From CAUZWH01 sp965224275 (GTDB lineage Bacteria > Pseudomonadota > Alphaproteobacteria > SHVV01), in assembly GCA_965224275.1 (NCBI GenBank), contig CBDCYR010000001.1, positions 183,972 to 247,971 of the forward strand: a stretch of DNA of 64,000 bases. The letters run 5' to 3'. Shown here one piece after another: positions 16,998 to 25,694 of this stretch. How positions within the stretch are numbered: the first letter of the stretch is position 1; every line of letters starts with the position of its first letter. The notes below the pieces were generated by a model, which was not told the origin of the DNA, searched no databases, and was given only the letters and a program-made list of their open reading frames with translations. Both the position numbers and the translations under genes were made by a program.

Positions 16998-18677
16998 TGA
17001 CCCAGCCTGTGTAAAAACGTTGGTGTTGTTATGATTCTCCCGTCGTTTGGCGGGAGTATTTGATGAAGCGTTTCGTTGCGGGTGTGGACCGGGGTCAGTC
17101 GACGCTGTTCCCCGAGTGTCTTGAGGACTGGATCGACGAAGGCAACCCGGTTCGGGTGATCGATGTCTTTGTCGAGGAACTGGATCTGGGTGGGCTTGGT
17201 TTTGGCGGTATCGATCCAGCGGCCACGGGCCGTCCGTCCTATCACCCATCGGTTCTGTTGAAGCTGTACATCTACGGTTATCTTAATCGGGTTCAATCGA
17301 GCCGGCGTCTCGAACGCGAAGCCGGGCGCAATGTGGAGGTCATGTGGCTGACCGGCCGCCTGGTGCCGGATCACAAGACGATCGCTGACTTCCGCAAGGA
17401 CAACGGCGCTGCCATCGGCAAAGTCTGTGCCCGGTTCGTCGAGCTTTGCCGGAGGATCGGTCTACTGACAACGGCCAGCGTTGCGATTGACGGTAGCAAG
17501 TTCAAAGCGGTCAACAACCGCGACCGGAACTTCACCCGCGCCAAGATGGATCGGCGCAAGGCGCAGATCGAAGAGAGCGTGTCGCGCTATCTCCATCAGC
17601 TCGACAGCGCCGACCGCCAGGAGCCGTCGGAAGCGCTTGCGATGAAAGTAACCCGACTGAAAGAGAAGATCGCGCGTCTTCATCTGGAGATGCAACGGCT
17701 TACGGCCCTCGACGCCCGTATGCGCGCGACACCCGATCATCAGATCTCCTTGACCGATCCCGACGCTCGCTCCATGGCTACCAGCGGTCGCGGTTCCGGT
17801 GTGGTTGGCTATAACGTGCAGGCCGCGGTCGATACGTCGAACCACCTGATCGTCACACACAAGGTGACCAACGTTGGCAATGACAGAGCGCAACTCTCTC
17901 CCATGGCGGAGCAGACCAAGGCCGCTCTGAACGTCGATAAACTCGAGGTGGTCGCCGATCGCGGCTACTTCAGTAGCAATCAGATCCTGGCATGTGATCA
18001 GGCCGGCATCACAGTCACGCTCCCCAAACCGCTAACCTCGGGCATCAAAGCCAAAGGGAAGTTCGGCAAGCAGGACTTCCGCTATGTGAAGGATGAGGAC
18101 GTGTACGTCTGTCCAGCCGGCGAGCGCTTGGTCTACCGCTTCACCAGAGAGGAGCACGGGCTGTCCCTACGTCGCTACTGGACCAATGTCTGCCAGAACT
18201 GCGCCATTAAGGCTCAGTGCACCACCGCCAAAGAGCGCCGAATTACCCGCTGGGAGCATGAGCACGTTCTGGAAGAGGTCCAGCACCGGCTCGACGCGCA
18301 TCCGGAAAAGATGCGCCAGCGGCGCGAAACGGTCGAACACCCCTTCGGCACCATCAAAGCCCGAATGGGTGCCACCCACTTCCTGGTGAAGACGCTGCCG
18401 CGGGTCAGAACCGAAATGGCGCTGCACGTACTCGCTTACAATCTGACGCGAGTCATGAACGTTCTCGGCGCCGGACCCCTGATGGCAGCTATGCGGGCAT
18501 AGTGTAAGGGCCCGCTACCGCCGCGACGCCCTCGCGAGATCCAGTCGTGGCGGTGAAACAGCCTAATCCGCCCCTACGACAAGCTAAAACCGAAAAAAGG
18601 GACGAGGCCCGAACAGCACCGCTAACCCTCACCGCATCGCTAATCCGGCGAACGTTTTTACACGCCCAAGACCCAAA
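16998..18677 (+). mobile_element. IS1182-family element, copy 1
   Basis: About 1.68 kb, almost identical to the copy at 26031-27710. Matching tips contain GTGTAAAAACGTT near 17009 and its complement near 18655. Limits were set by where the two copies diverge. The right end adjoins a truncated M48 protease gene. Confidence 0.8.
17063..18502 (+). CDS. IS1182-family transposase, copy 1
   Basis: A 479-residue DDE transposase. The N-terminal DUF772-type region reads RPSYHPSVLLKLYIYGYLNRV; the catalytic core contains VAIDGSKFKAVNNRDRN, VVADRGYFSSNQI and RQRRETVEHPFGTIKARMG, giving the Asp, Asp and Glu. A Cys cluster (CPAGERL, CQNCAIKAQC) is typical of the family. ATG 17063 follows GGGAG. Only one synonymous base difference was noticed against the second copy. 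Confidence 0.93.
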   Translation: MKRFVAGVDRGQSTLFPECLEDWIDEGNPVRVIDVFVEELDLGGLGFGGIDPAATGRPSYHPSVLLKLYIYGYLNRVQSSRRLEREAGRNVEVMWLTGRLVPDHKTIADFRKDNGAAIGKVCARFVELCRRIGLLTTASVAIDGSKFKAVNNRDRNFTRAKMDRRKAQIEESVSRYLHQLDSADRQEPSEALAMKVTRLKEKIARLHLEMQRLTALDARMRATPDHQISLTDPDARSMATSGRGSGVVGYNVQAAVDTSNHLIVTHKVTNVGNDRAQLSPMAEQTKAALNVDKLEVVADRGYFSSNQILACDQAGITVTLPKPLTSGIKAKGKFGKQDFRYVKDEDVYVCPAGERLVYRFTREEHGLSLRRYWTNVCQNCAIKAQCTTAKERRITRWEHEHVLEEVQHRLDAHPEKMRQRRETVEHPFGTIKARMGATHFLVKTLPRVRTEMALHVLAYNLTRVMNVLGAGPLMAAMRA

Positions 18678-18881
18678 GACGACATTAAGGTGCACGCTCA
18701 CACGTGCAAAATAGGGCACGGGTTCGACCGCGCCTCGTCGGGCACGTGGTGTGGCAAGACTCTGAAGAACATCGGAATCTATTGGCTTTATCTGCAAAGC
18801 GAATCTTCTCAGAATAGAAAACGATAAACTACTTTGCAGGGAAGTATCAGAAGGCGGGTGTCCCTAGCGGAGTTGGGGTAG

Positions 18882-19088
18882 GGTGGCGCCAACAGTGATA
18901 AATCAGGGCCACAGATCGTGACGGTTGGGCCGGGTGATCGTGTCGACTCGCTCGCCCAGCGGTTGCCGTTCCCCGACTTGCGCGTCGAGCGCTTCTGCGC
19001 GCTCAATGGCCTGGCGCCCAACGACCGGGTAAGGGCCGGCGAGCGCGTCAAGATCGTTGTCGAGATATGGCGCGCAAACCGCAGCTGA
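18882..19088 (+). pseudogene. C-terminal remnant of an M48-family metalloprotease
   Basis: The frame opens after a TAG at 18879 and reads PQIVTVGPGDRVDSLAQRLP then LRVERFCALNGLAPNDRVRA and GERVKIVVEIW to a TGA at 19086. This is the LysM-like C-terminal segment (PGD...SLA...ERF..LNGL...GERVKIV) seen at the end of many alphaproteobacterial M48 peptidases. The catalytic domain is missing; the right end of IS1182 copy 1 lies 200 bp upstream, so an IS-linked deletion probably removed it. It overlaps the start of the next gene by 22 bp. Confidence 0.6.
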
Positions 19089-19693
19089 ACGCGCGCATCG
19101 TCGACGCTGCGCTGGCCCGTGCCGACCGGGTGGGGTGGGCGCAGGTTCGCCTGCACGATCTGGCCGACGATCTTGGCATTCGGCTAACCGATGTTTATGG
19201 CGCGTTTCCGGACCTCGACGCGGTCGGTACGGCGATCTTCGCGCGCGCCGATCGGGCAATGCTCGAAGCCACCAGACGCCGCGGTTTCACCAAGCTCGCG
19301 GCGCGCGATCGCCTCTCGATGGTGATCATGGCGTGGTTTGAAGTCCTCGCACCCCATCGCGAGCACGTGGCAGCGATCCTGGGCTACAAGTTCGCGTTGG
19401 CCCACGTCCATTTGCGCGTGGCGTTGATCGTGCGCCTATCGCGCACCGTGCAATGGATCCGCGAAGCCGCGCGGCTCGACGCGACCGGGTTGCGGCACGA
19501 CGTTGAAGAGGTTGGCCTGACGGTGCTGTTCGTGGGGACGGTTGGCCATTGGCTCTCCGGTCGGACAGATCTCGCAGGTACGCGGTCTTTCCTCGAGCGC
19601 CGTCTTGATCGCGCCGACACCGTCATGGCGCGTCTCTGGCCGCCGACGCGGTCGCCTTCGGAACACCGTTCATCGCCAACCCGGATCTCGTGA
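19067..19693 (+). CDS. TetR/COQ9-like helix-turn-helix protein
   Basis: A 208-residue protein whose first 60 residues look like a TetR HTH (LNARIVDAALARADRVGWAQ, then LHDLADDLGIRLTDVYGAFPDL). The rest is helical and resembles the TetR-related COQ9/RpsU-divergent group. It could be a regulator or a lipid-binding protein. Its last 20 residues (PPTRSPSEHRSSPTRIS) are read out of frame through a fragment of another gene (old yellow enzyme), so the natural C-terminus has probably been lost at a deletion junction near 19640. The start overlaps the M48 remnant. Confidence 0.65.
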   Translation: MARKPQLNARIVDAALARADRVGWAQVRLHDLADDLGIRLTDVYGAFPDLDAVGTAIFARADRAMLEATRRRGFTKLAARDRLSMVIMAWFEVLAPHREHVAAILGYKFALAHVHLRVALIVRLSRTVQWIREAARLDATGLRHDVEEVGLTVLFVGTVGHWLSGRTDLAGTRSFLERRLDRADTVMARLWPPTRSPSEHRSSPTRIS

Positions 19694-19800
19694 ACCGGTT
19701 CAGACACCATCTGCCGCTGGCCGCGCCAGATCCGGACACGTTCTACACCCCAGGCGCCGTAGGCTACACCGACTTTCCCGCCAACCCTCTCGCCGCCTGA
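19642..19800 (+). pseudogene. C-terminal remnant of an old yellow enzyme (NADH:flavin oxidoreductase)
   Basis: The frame reads AADAVAFGTPFIANPDLVNR followed by the family ending FYTPGAVGYTDFP and a TGA at 19798. FGxxFIANPDL and GYTD(Y/F)P are hallmarks of the last 50 residues of NemA-type flavoproteins. The rest of the gene is absent; the fragment is fused to the end of the TetR-like gene. Confidence 0.7.
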
Positions 19801-20005
19801 GGGACCGAGCGGACTCGCGGCATGCCCCTACAGAGGCGCGTCCTTGCGTTGGCTTCTGGCTTCGTACGTCGCATAGAGTGTGAGAATGGGGAGGCGCGAG
19901 TCCGGTCCTGGCTAATTCGCGACCATCGTCGCTCGCCGAGCTACGTCCGGAGCTAAGGGTAACGAAAAATGTTGGCTTAGGGGCCGAAGCCGCTTTTTCT
20001 TTGGC

Positions 20006-20272
20006 CTAAGCACCGCCGATGCCTCGCCGCCACTGTGCGCGTTTGCCGGTAATAGCGCCCCATGTCGTCACGCAATATGGCACGCAGTACGTCAAAACTA
20101 CCTTGATCATTGGCGGCCACTCGCCGTCCAGAATGACATCGCCATGATTGATCGCCGTCAAGATCGTGCCAACCACGGCCGCGGTTAGGAGAGCTCTCTT
20201 CGGTGTGCCGTCGCCGAATGCCATTTGCGCAAAAGGCGGCGCGCGTGCGGCGTCGGACTGGACCGCCATCAA
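20006..20272 (-). CDS. nrtS: NrtS-like small membrane protein
   Basis: An 88-residue protein with two hydrophobic helices: RALLTAAVVGTILTAINHGD and MIKVVLTYCVPYCVTTWGAI. The motif VVGTILxxINHGD plus KxxLTYxVPYCVTT matches the NrtS family, described as a two-protein nitrate/nitrite transporter in cyanobacteria and also found singly in proteobacteria. No partner gene is visible. Two adjacent ATGs (20272, 20269) could start it. Confidence 0.75.
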   Translation of the reverse strand: MMAVQSDAARAPPFAQMAFGDGTPKRALLTAAVVGTILTAINHGDVILDGEWPPMIKVVLTYCVPYCVTTWGAITGKRAQWRRGIGGA

Positions 20273-20326
20273 TTGGTACTCCTAAACACGCAACATTGGT
20301 GTGGGATGATAGCCTGACTCCTGCAA

Positions 20327-20524
20327 ATGGACGAACTCGAAATCTCGCGCGCTGCCAACCTCGTCATCAAACACCACCGTGAGGACGCCTGGTTTCACGC
20401 TTCAACCCGTGCCGATGATCTGTTGGATGAGGGCGAACTTGAGGGCGCCGCGGTGTGGCGGAAGATCCTAGCTGCCATCGAAGAACTACAGCGGAACAAG
20501 CCTAAGAGGCCAACCCGAAACTAG
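20327..20524 (+). CDS. Small conserved protein (DUF6961-like), 3' end altered by IS5
   Basis: A 65-residue helical protein beginning MDELEISRAANLVIKHHRED, with ADDLLDEGELEGAAVWRKIL in the middle. The pattern (AxxLxxHHxxDA, RADxLLxxGDxxGxxVWxRI) resembles a common alphaproteobacterial small protein family of unknown function that I recall as DUF6961. The last five or six codons (PTRN) come from the inverted repeat of the IS5 element that inserted at TAA 20503, so the natural end is lost. Confidence 0.6.
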   Translation: MDELEISRAANLVIKHHREDAWFHASTRADDLLDEGELEGAAVWRKILAAIEELQRNKPKRPTRN

Positions 20525-21437
20525 TTGAGTGATTTCAGTCGGTTGTGGCTTACTCGGTTGTGTCAAAGCAAACGAGGAGGCACAACATGTGGACCGAAAT
20601 CACTCGCCCGAATTATGAGCGCCGTGGCGGGCGCTACGCAAGCGACCTGACGGATCGAGAGTGGGCGTTGATCGCGCCGCTCATGCCGCCGCGCAAGAAG
20701 ATCGGCCGGCCGAGGACGACGGACCTGCGCCATGTCATGGATGCGGTCATGTACATGGCCTCGACGGGCTGCCAGTGGGCGATGTTGCCGAACGACTTCC
20801 CTCCGCCTTCCACGGTCCAGCGCTATTTCTACGACTGGCGCTCCAACGGCCTGCTGGAGAGCATCAACCATCACCTGGTCATGGCGGCCCGGGAGCTGGA
20901 AGGACGCGAGGCCGGCCCGAGCGCCGGGGTGATCGACAGCCAGAGCGTGAAAACCACGGAAAGCGGTGGTGTTCGGGGCTATGACGCGGGCAAGAAGATC
21001 AAGGGCCGCAAGCGTCACATCGTCACCGATACACTCGGCCTGCTGGTCGGCCTGATCGTGCACGCAGCCGATATCCAGGACCGCGACGGCGCGCCCGAGG
21101 TCCTCAAATCGATCCGTCATCGCTTCCCCCGGCTGCGTCACCTCTTCGCCGACGCCGCCTACGCGGGACCGAAACTCGAGGGCGCCCTTGAGGTCATCGG
21201 CCGCTGGAAGCTCGAGATCATCAAGCGCTCAGACACCGCCCAGGGCTTCGAGCTCCTGCCCAGACGATGGGTCGTCGAGAGGACCTTAGCCTGGCTCAAC
21301 CGATGCCGTCGACTGGCCAAGGATTGGGAGAAATCAATCGCCTCCGCACAGGCATGGATTCTTGTCGCCAACATCCGACTCCTCACAAGGCGGCTCGCAA
21401 GGTACTGTTATCAAACATAGAGTTTCGAGTCGGACTC
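20506..21437 (+). mobile_element. 932-bp IS5-family element (IS1031-like), copy 1
   Basis: Terminal repeats GAGGCCAACCCGAAACTAG (left) and GAGTCCGACTCGAAACTCT (right, reverse complement). A TAA duplication is at 20503-20505 and 21438-21440. The 3-bp TNA target is typical of the IS1031 subgroup. Copies 2-6 elsewhere in the window have the same ends and exactly the same length; this copy differs from them by two amino-acid changes. Confidence 0.92.
20587..21420 (+). CDS. IS5-family transposase, copy 1
   Basis: A 277-residue DDE transposase. The N-terminal insertion-element domain reads LTDREWALIAPLMPPRKKIG and MDAVMYMASTGCQWAMLPND. The catalytic residues are in GVIDSQSVKTTE (Asp), LFADAAYAGPKL (Asp) and RWVVERTLAWLNRCRRL (Glu). 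ATG 20587 follows GAGGAGGCACAAC; an in-frame GTG at 20545 without a ribosome site is not used. This copy has Val and Leu where the other five have Asp (ALEDIGRW) and Phe (VERTFAW). Confidence 0.94.
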   Translation: MWTEITRPNYERRGGRYASDLTDREWALIAPLMPPRKKIGRPRTTDLRHVMDAVMYMASTGCQWAMLPNDFPPPSTVQRYFYDWRSNGLLESINHHLVMAARELEGREAGPSAGVIDSQSVKTTESGGVRGYDAGKKIKGRKRHIVTDTLGLLVGLIVHAADIQDRDGAPEVLKSIRHRFPRLRHLFADAAYAGPKLEGALEVIGRWKLEIIKRSDTAQGFELLPRRWVVERTLAWLNRCRRLAKDWEKSIASAQAWILVANIRLLTRRLARYCYQT

Positions 21438-21485
21438 TAAGGATGGAGAGGCGTCGCACTAAGCGCCGATCAGAGGCATCCCGCA

Positions 21486-21983
21486 TTGGCCGCCTCATGG
21501 TACACAGTCTTCCTTTCGCACCGCCCACGCCTGTGGCTGCGCTATTTACTTAAAACTCCGATCCTTCTTTATCGCCTGCACCTGGGGTGGCTGCTCGGGC
21601 GACGGTTCCTGCTACTGGAGCATGTGGGACGGAAGAGCGGCTTGACGCGCCGCACTGTGCTCGAAGTCGTCAACCACGATCCGGTCACCGGAACATGGAC
21701 CGTGGCCGCCGCGTTCGGGGGCCGCACCACCCATTGGTTCCAAAATATTCAAGAAAGGCCCGCGGTTGTCGTGATGGTCGGTACAAAGCGCTGGTCAGCG
21801 ACTGCAAATCCCCTCGACGAAGTTCAGGGAGAAGCTCTCTTTCGCGGCTATGCCAAGGAGCACGCTCGGGCGTGGGCGCAGTTGTATCGCCTGATCCTCG
21901 GCGATCGTTTCGATGGTTCCGATGAAGCCTTTCGCAGGCTCGCCGCGCAGGTTCCCGCAGTCGCATTTCAACCAATAAGGTGA
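21486..21983 (+). CDS. Deazaflavin-dependent nitroreductase-family protein
   Basis: A 165-residue protein of the split-barrel Ddn/deazaflavin-dependent nitroreductase family: FLLLEHVGRKSGLTRRTVLE is the signature (HxGRKSGxxRxTxL), followed by GRTTHWFQNIQERPAVVV. Members bind F420 or a related flavin; whether this organism makes F420 is not shown here. The only usable start in the window is TTG 21486, and the frame stays open back to the IS5 element at 21437, so the original 5' end may have been displaced by that insertion. Confidence 0.75.
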   Translation: MAASWYTVFLSHRPRLWLRYLLKTPILLYRLHLGWLLGRRFLLLEHVGRKSGLTRRTVLEVVNHDPVTGTWTVAAAFGGRTTHWFQNIQERPAVVVMVGTKRWSATANPLDEVQGEALFRGYAKEHARAWAQLYRLILGDRFDGSDEAFRRLAAQVPAVAFQPIR

Positions 21984-22145
21984 ACCGCGTTGTGAAAGTC
22001 CAAGGGAGGTGAGCAGCTCACACCAGGGCCTGAACCGCACCCGGAATACAGGCTGAACTCATCAAGCTCGGTGCAAGGCGTGCCAGTATCGAAACAGCCC
22101 GATTGGCCCGTAGAGACGAAATGCGTGTACGGCTATTATCGCGGA

Positions 22146-22631
22146 ATGAGGGGTGTCATCTGGGGAATATTGGTTGAAGCGCTTGCCGCTCTCGGTGTCT
22201 TACTGAGCGTATCTGCCGGCGCTGGTGCCGCCGAACTTCACCACACGACTCCCGACCCTTCGCTCTCGCCGACGGAGGTCGTGGAGATCCAAATGGATGC
22301 GCTGAGGCAAAACGACGATCCCTTCGCCGACTGCGGCATCGAGGTGACGTTCAACTTTGCCTCGCCCGACAACAAACGGATGACGGGCCCGCTCGAGCGT
22401 TTCAAGCAGATGGTCAAGACCCCGATCTACGCACCGATGCTGGGTCACAGACGCGCCGACTACGAAAACCTCCGCATTGAAGGTGACCTGGCCGAGATCG
22501 ACGTTATTGTGCAATCGGCCGACGGCCAGCACATCGGCTACCACTTCGTCCTTAGACGCCAGCGCGCGGCTCCGTTTGCGGGCAGCTGGATGACCGACGC
22601 AGTGGTCTACTTTGCGGTAACGACGCTTTGA
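22146..22631 (+). CDS. Secreted DUF4864-like protein
   Basis: A 161-residue protein from ATG 22146 with a signal peptide (MRGVIWGILVEALAALGVLL and on, cleavage near GAGAA). The mature part, LSPTEVVEIQMDALRQNDDP and FASPDNKRMTGPLERFKQMV, resembles the DUF4864/SnoaL-like pattern of secreted proteins of unknown function (nuclear-transport-factor-2-like fold expected). An in-frame start at 22071 would add 25 hydrophilic residues before the signal peptide and is rejected. No function is assigned. Confidence 0.65.
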   Translation: MRGVIWGILVEALAALGVLLSVSAGAGAAELHHTTPDPSLSPTEVVEIQMDALRQNDDPFADCGIEVTFNFASPDNKRMTGPLERFKQMVKTPIYAPMLGHRRADYENLRIEGDLAEIDVIVQSADGQHIGYHFVLRRQRAAPFAGSWMTDAVVYFAVTTL

Positions 22632-22696
22632 AATCGGCGAACGGTGCTGTCACGCGCTACTCGAAGTTGGGCTATCGGAAGCCTCCGGAGGGAAAT

Positions 22697-22999
22697 ATGT
22701 TTATCGCCATGAACCGCTTTCGCATCATCAGGGGCAAGGAGCCCGAATTCGAACGCATCTGGGCGAAGCGGGACAGCCATCTCGACGGGGTTCCGGGGTT
22801 CAAGGAATTTAACCTGCTGCGCGGACCCGAGGCGGAAGACCACACGCTATACGCCTCCCATTCAGTCTGGCAGAGCAAGCAACATTTCGAGGACTGGACG
22901 AAATCGGAAGCCTTCCGCAAGGCCCACGCCAACGCTGGAAGCGCCACAGACATCTATCAAGGGCACCCCATGCTCGAAGGCTTCGAAACTGTGCTCTAA
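22697..22999 (+). CDS. Antibiotic biosynthesis monooxygenase (ABM)-domain protein, IsdG/HmuQ-like
   Basis: A 100-residue single-domain protein: MFIAMNRFRIIRGKEPEFER, HLDGVPGFKEFNLLRG and ASHSVWQSKQHFEDWTKSEA with a final HPMLEGFETVL. This ABM ferredoxin-like fold with FxxWxxSxxFxxAH is shared with heme-degrading IsdG-type monooxygenases, so heme cleavage is possible. GGAGGGAAAT directly precedes ATG 22697. It may be expressed with the upstream DUF4864-like gene. Confidence 0.78.
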   Translation: MFIAMNRFRIIRGKEPEFERIWAKRDSHLDGVPGFKEFNLLRGPEAEDHTLYASHSVWQSKQHFEDWTKSEAFRKAHANAGSATDIYQGHPMLEGFETVL

Positions 23000-23422
23000 G
23001 ACCGGGTCCTCCACATCCGGTCGATGCAGATCGCCGTGCCGGAGCAGCAGGAGAAGCCGGATCCACAATCACTTCAGCCAGGAGCGCCACCTTAACTGCC
23101 GTGATATCTTCAAGCAGAGCCGCGCCGTCGCGATGGCCGATTGGCATCAGCTGGCGGCCTGGACGCTTCAGACAATGCACCCTTTGCTGGCCGGTTCAGA
23201 TTTGTCCGACGGTCGGTTGCTTTCGATCAATCGGAATCGGTGGTCGCAATCGTTCGGAAACAGTGGTCGCGATCAGTCGGAACGCGCAGATAACGCCAGG
23301 GGCGCGAAAACTACCGCGATTCAACTCGCGATACCTAATGTCCGTTTTCCCTGTATTTACGGCTGGAATTGGGGTGTGTGCGGACATGAAGGACGCGTAC
23401 CACTTCGGCAATTTGTTGGTAC
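23000..23422. other. Gene-free stretch with remnant of an IS21-type end
   Basis: No credible gene is present. At 23231-23290 three units of about 23 bp begin TCGGAA and carry GGTGGTCGC-like cores (unit starts 23231, 23254, 23277). Arrays like this are typical multiple terminal repeats of IS21-family elements, so this is probably a solitary IS21 end. It adjoins the left end of the IS3 element. Confidence 0.45.
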
Positions 23423-23477
23423 TGCCCTGAATCAGTGGACACCTAGAATAGGCGCATTGAGCGCGATGAGGTGTCAG

Positions 23478-23774
23478 ATGACGAAGCCGAAGCGATACAC
23501 ACGGTACAGTTCTGAGTTCAAGCGGGAAGCGATCCTGAGGGCGAGTGAAGAAGGCAACACTGATAAGGCGGTATGCGAGGAGCTTGGGATCAGCACGCGT
23601 CAGTTTCTGCGTTGGCGCGATGAGTTACGGTTGCTCGGCGACGAGGCTTTTCCGGGCCAGGGACGTACGCGAGATGAAGAGCTGGCGCGGCTCAAGCGTG
23701 AGCTAGCTCAGGTGAAGAAGGAACGGGATTTTTTAAAGGAAGCGGCGGCGTACTTTGCCAAGGAGTCGAAATGA
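23478..23774 (+). CDS. IS3 transposase OrfA
   Basis: A 98-residue helix-turn-helix protein: KRYTRYSSEFKREAILRASE, GISTRQFLRWRDELRLLG, then a leucine-zipper-like LKRELAQVKKERDFLKEAAAYF. An ATG at 23466 is a possible alternative start. Its stop overlaps the OrfB start (ATGA at 23771), the arrangement that allows coupled translation or frameshifting to OrfAB. Confidence 0.88.
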   Translation: MTKPKRYTRYSSEFKREAILRASEEGNTDKAVCEELGISTRQFLRWRDELRLLGDEAFPGQGRTRDEELARLKRELAQVKKERDFLKEAAAYFAKESK

Positions 23775-24349
23775 AGTACGCGTGCATCGATCGCCGCCGA
23801 GATCGTTATCCGGTTCGCATGATGTGCTGTTTGTTGGCAGTCTCGGCGAGCGGTTACTACGCTTGGCGCACCCGGCCGGAGAGTTCCCGCCTGAAATCGG
23901 ACCGCGAGTTAATGGCGGAGATCAGGCGGGTCCATCAAGACAGCAGAGGTGTTTATGGCAGCCCGAGAATCCACGCGGAGTTAGTGTCCAGCGGCATCGG
24001 TGTTGGACGGCACAAAGTGGCCCGTCTGATGCGTCTGGCAAGGCTTAGAGGATGTCCCAAGCGGCGCTTTCGGGTCACGACGCAACGTGATCCGAACCAT
24101 CCCGTAGCGAAGAATCTGCTCAAACGGAACTTCTCGGCGGATGCTCCCAATCAACGTTGGGCTTCCGACATCACGTATATCTCCACGCATGAGGGATGGT
24201 TGTACCTGGCGGTGGTGATGGATCTCTATTCGCGCCGGATCGTGGGCTGGTCGATGAGCCGCTGGATGAGCCGCCGCCTCGTGTTGGCGGCATTGCGGAT
24301 GGCGATCGACGCACGCGAACCTGAGGGCGCGCTTATTCACCACTCGGAC

Positions 24350-24638
24350 AGTGAGTATCTGCGGGCCGGTTCCCTCGGAGTGACCTGACCCGCACAGCGA
24401 TAGACGCATCTAGACTGATAGGGCCGGCCGTCCTTGGGTGGCTTGACCCACACTCAGATCGACCGAGATGTCATTCCCCGGACATGTCGGCCACCCGGGG
24501 GCAACCGGTTGAGGTTCCGACCTCGACCGACATCGTGACCTGATGAGAGCCCGGCCTTGGGCGCCCCGTCACTGTCGTGTCCGACATCGGCTGAGTTCGG
24601 AGCCAACCCCTCCACCCATCATAGACCAGGGGGCGGAC
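24350..24638 (+). ncRNA. Candidate bridge RNA region of IS110 element 2
   Basis: The long 5' noncoding end has no ORF and is rich in short self-complementary stretches (for example GGCCGGCCGTCC and CATGTCGGCCACCCGGGGGC near 24420-24500). IS110-branch elements are known to express their bridge RNA from this position. The RNA itself is inferred. Confidence 0.35.
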
Positions 24639-25694
24639 ATGGCGACTACAACAGCCGACAACATCCAGATCATCGGTGGCGTCGACACCCACCAGGACCT
24701 GCACACCGCCGCCGTCGTGAGCCACGACGGAACGGTGCTTGGTACCGAATCGTTCTCCACCACCCGAGCCGGCTACCGGGCGATGCTTCGCTGGTTCCGC
24801 TCTCATGGCGAGCTGCTTCGTGTAGGAGTGGAATCCACCGGTACCTACGGAGCCGGCATCACCCGGCACCTGGCACTCTCGGGTATCCCCGTGCTCGAGG
24901 TGACCGGGCCGGACCCAGCCAGCCGAAGAGCCAAGGGCAAGGACGATGCCCTGGATGCGATCTCCGCGGCCGAGGCGGCGCGCACAAGACGCCGGGTCCA
25001 GGTGGCCAAAGACCGTTCCGGCAGCGTGGAAGCCCTGCGGGTGCTGCGAACAACGCGAAAGACGGCAATCAAGTGCCGCCGCGCGGCCCTGCAACAACTC
25101 TACAACACCATCGTTGCCGCACCGGAGGAAGTGCGTGACCAGGTCCGCAACCTCACCCGCATGCAGCGCCTCCGTACCTGTGCGGCCTGGAGGCCGGACA
25201 CGGTCGGCTATCGAGACCCGGTGGTCGCGACCAAGCTCTCCCTGAAGTCCCTCGCCCGCAGAATCCTCGACATCAACGACGAGATCGCTGAACTCGACCG
25301 GTTCATCGTCCCCTTGGTCGAGGAGCTCGCCCCCAGTCTGCTCGAGCTCGAAGGCGTGGGCACCGAAAACGCAGGCGCAGTAATGGTCGCCGTTGGGGAT
25401 AACCCGGATCGGCTCCGCTCCGAGGCGAGCTTCGCCATGATGTGCGGCGTCTGCCCGATCCCCGCATCGAGTGGGAAGACGCAACGCCACCGTCTCAACC
25501 GCGGAGGCAACCGCCAAGCCAACTCCGCCCTGCACATGGTCGTCGTGTGCCGAATGCGAACCGACGAGCGGACCCGAGCCTATGTCGCTCGCAGGACCCT
25601 GGAGGGGCTGTCCAAACGCGAGATCATGCGCTGCCTGAAGCGTTACGTGGCCCGCGAGATCTACCGCGTCCTCACGGCCCCATCGAGTGCTTGA
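24639..25694 (+). CDS. IS110-family transposase, actinobacterial-type
   Basis: A 351-residue DEDD transposase: IQIIGGVDTHQDLHTAAVVS (first Asp), LLRVGVESTGTYGAGI (Glu), RAKGKDDALDAISAAEAART (Asp pair), and the Tnp20 part LLELEGVGTENAGAVMVAVG and ASSGKTQRHRLNRGG. The (V/A)DTHxDxHTAA start and the codon style resemble IS110 elements of actinobacteria more than the two other IS110 copies here. The start is ATG 24639; the frame extends upstream into noncoding sequence. Confidence 0.9.
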   Translation: MATTTADNIQIIGGVDTHQDLHTAAVVSHDGTVLGTESFSTTRAGYRAMLRWFRSHGELLRVGVESTGTYGAGITRHLALSGIPVLEVTGPDPASRRAKGKDDALDAISAAEAARTRRRVQVAKDRSGSVEALRVLRTTRKTAIKCRRAALQQLYNTIVAAPEEVRDQVRNLTRMQRLRTCAAWRPDTVGYRDPVVATKLSLKSLARRILDINDEIAELDRFIVPLVEELAPSLLELEGVGTENAGAVMVAVGDNPDRLRSEASFAMMCGVCPIPASSGKTQRHRLNRGGNRQANSALHMVVVCRMRTDERTRAYVARRTLEGLSKREIMRCLKRYVAREIYRVLTAPSSA

